A DNA stretch of 64,000 bases. Source: Protula sp. h YS-2021. Taxonomy: Eukaryota > Annelida > Polychaeta > Sabellida > Serpulidae. The stretch lies in assembly GCA_949752745.1 (NCBI GenBank), contig OX457025.1:52163098-52227097 (forward strand). Direction: 5' to 3'. The notes under the pieces were generated by a model. That model ran no database searches, was not told the DNA's origin, and worked only from the letters and a program-made list of their open reading frames with translations. Shown piece after piece: positions 62,732 through 64,000 of this stretch (position 1 is the stretch's first letter; every line of letters starts with the position of its first letter). A program made the translations under genes and the position numbers.

Positions 62732-64000
62732 TTAGCCAGTTCGCTTTAGGGACCACAGATGAAGATTCATCGTGTGTGGGTGCGGGTGCCAGTGTTGCCA
62801 ATGTGGTTGTCTTAGTGCCCACGCATGCATTGGCAACCTCTTCGGCGTCTCGGTCGCCCACCGTTGTAGCAGTGGGAACACGGGTGACGCCGGATTTGCC
62901 GGTGCCACTAGTAACAACGTAAATCTCTGTTCCCTCCCTAACCGCTCTGCTACCCTTTCGAGTATCGTGGTTGGGGGAAACGCATACAGTACCTCCTGCT
63001 GCCACGTGCAACTCAGCGCGTCGCTGACTGTGGCTTCCGGGTCCGGGCATGGTGAAACATACCTCCCGAGTTGCGTGTTGAGACGCGTTGCGAACATGTC
63101 TACCTGTGGGGGCCCAAAGACCGAACTCTCCACGTCCGCTAACACGTTCAGGTTCCCCGGAATGTGATGTGGTAGTAGTGTTACCTGGTATCGGATTGCT
63201 AGCTCCCACACCTCTCTGGTCGCTTGCATCAGGGTTGGCGACCTTGTGCCCCCTTGCTTTTTGATGTAAGTTACCGTGGTAGCATTGTCTATCAGACACA
63301 GTACAGCTTTGCCCTGAAGTTCTTGCCCCAGGATCCTCAGTGCTTCTCCTACTGCGCGCATTTCTAACACATTGATGTGCATGCTTCGCAGTTGCTGCGG
63401 CCACCGCCCCTGAAACAACCTGCCGTGAAAGTGTGCCCCCAGCCTACCTTTGATGCGTCGGTTTGTAACTGGAATTGTGGCTGCGGTATGGTAAATGGGG
63501 TTCCTTGCGTCAGATGTACTATATTCACCCACCACCGGAGATCTTCTCTCGCCTGTGGCGGGAGTCTGAACTTGTTGCGTGAATCGCGGCCCCTCTTGAG
63601 TGCCGCTCGCACTGCATGCTGGTAGCCCCGGAAATGAAGGCGCCCCATGGGCACCGTTTTTTCTGTTGCTACTAACAGTCCCAGCAACGTTTCTGCTACA
63701 GTTACGGGAACCCACCTGTTTTCGAACATCGACTCGATCATATGTCGAATCTTCTGAATTCTGTCTGGCGACGGAAATACGCGCCCGACTGTGAAGTCGA
63801 ACACGTCCCCTAGGAACACAATTACCTGTTTGGGCTCTATCTCCGACTTCTCTAAGTTTACCAGCAACTCGACACATTTGTCGAGTAGCGTTAATGTTTC
63901 AGCGGCCACCCTTTGTCTGTTCAGACCCGCGTTCAACCAGTCGTCTAGGTATTGAAATAGCAGCATTAGCTGCTGTCGCCCCCACGCGCGGTACCAATAC
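62732..64000 (-). pseudogene. pol: DIRS B reverse transcriptase and RNase H (frameshift)
   Basis: Begins outside the window. LLFQYLDDWLNAG holds the RT active site, followed by VFLGDVFDFTVGRVFPSPDR and ATEKTVPMGRLHF as in copy A. RNase H starts QLQTDASKVGWG. A one-base frameshift near 63430-63440 moves the rest (LEMRAVGEAL, LIDNATTVTYIKKQGG, VDMFATRLNTQLGRYVSPC) to another frame, which then stays open to 62732. Confidence 0.82.

Larger units (their letters stand above)
61531..64000 (-). mobile_element. DIRS-type retrotransposon, copy B (partial, decayed)
   Basis: Minus-strand RT palm end, RNase H and tyrosine recombinase in the DIRS order, running off the right edge. Clearly diverged from copy A, so a different DIRS family. 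Several frameshifts. Its terminal repeats were not identified in the window. Confidence 0.85.

Noticed and set aside
62628..63404. Second long minus-strand frame in DIRS B
   Set aside because: Most of it is a shadow of the RNase H frame; only its last part encodes the recombinase start.

Overview
The window is nuclear DNA from an animal, most likely an aquatic invertebrate. There are no bacterial operons with Shine-Dalgarno sites. Instead there are splice signals, microsatellites, DIRS retrotransposons, a hAT DNA transposon and three related Polinton (Maverick/adintovirus-type) elements, plus a few host exons for secreted cysteine-rich modules (trefoil and ShKT). No closer taxonomic call is justified from sequence alone.

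Layout. 1-2600: one end of a Polinton (copy 0) that runs off the left edge, with the start of its DNA polymerase B gene, a Cys-rich gene and a basic/zinc-finger-like gene. 2705-13745: long minisatellites and poly-G tracts, interrupted at 5404-12972 by a structurally complete but mutated DIRS element (gag, RT-RNase H, tyrosine recombinase, inverted terminal repeats and an internal complementary region). 15267-33303: a hAT element with 17-bp TIRs and a perfect 8-bp target duplication. Nested inside it is Polinton copy 1 (16462-32242, about 685-bp TIRs, near-perfect 6-bp target duplication). 35259-50359: Polinton copy 2, with a perfect 6-bp target duplication, inserted into a decayed DIRS gag. 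50366-61480: host DNA with repeats, an 887-bp TIR element, a candidate signal-peptide exon, and a trefoil exon followed by a ShKT exon. 61531-64000: a second, decayed DIRS element on the minus strand.

The two complete Polintons share one plan. A plus-strand block carries a Cys-rich protein, integrase with chromodomain, packaging ATPase, several small basic proteins, penton, pX-like protein, major capsid protein and adenain-type protease. It converges on a minus-strand block of four small proteins and the protein-primed DNA polymerase B. Many genes overlap by 4-8 bp. The TIR-proximal slot differs between copies: copy 1 carries a NADAR-family gene, copy 2 a different three-gene set, copy 0 two further genes. 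Copies 1 and 2 each carry broken genes (stops or frameshifts), so neither looks fully functional alone.

Most interesting: a family of small Polinton proteins that appear to share the strand-helix motif of PC4-type single-stranded-DNA-binding domains, including two-domain and zinc-ribbon-fused versions; a NADAR gene carried by a Polinton; interchangeable end modules; the hAT-Polinton nesting with an open frame on both sides of the insertion; and satellite arrays grown from Polinton terminal sequence.
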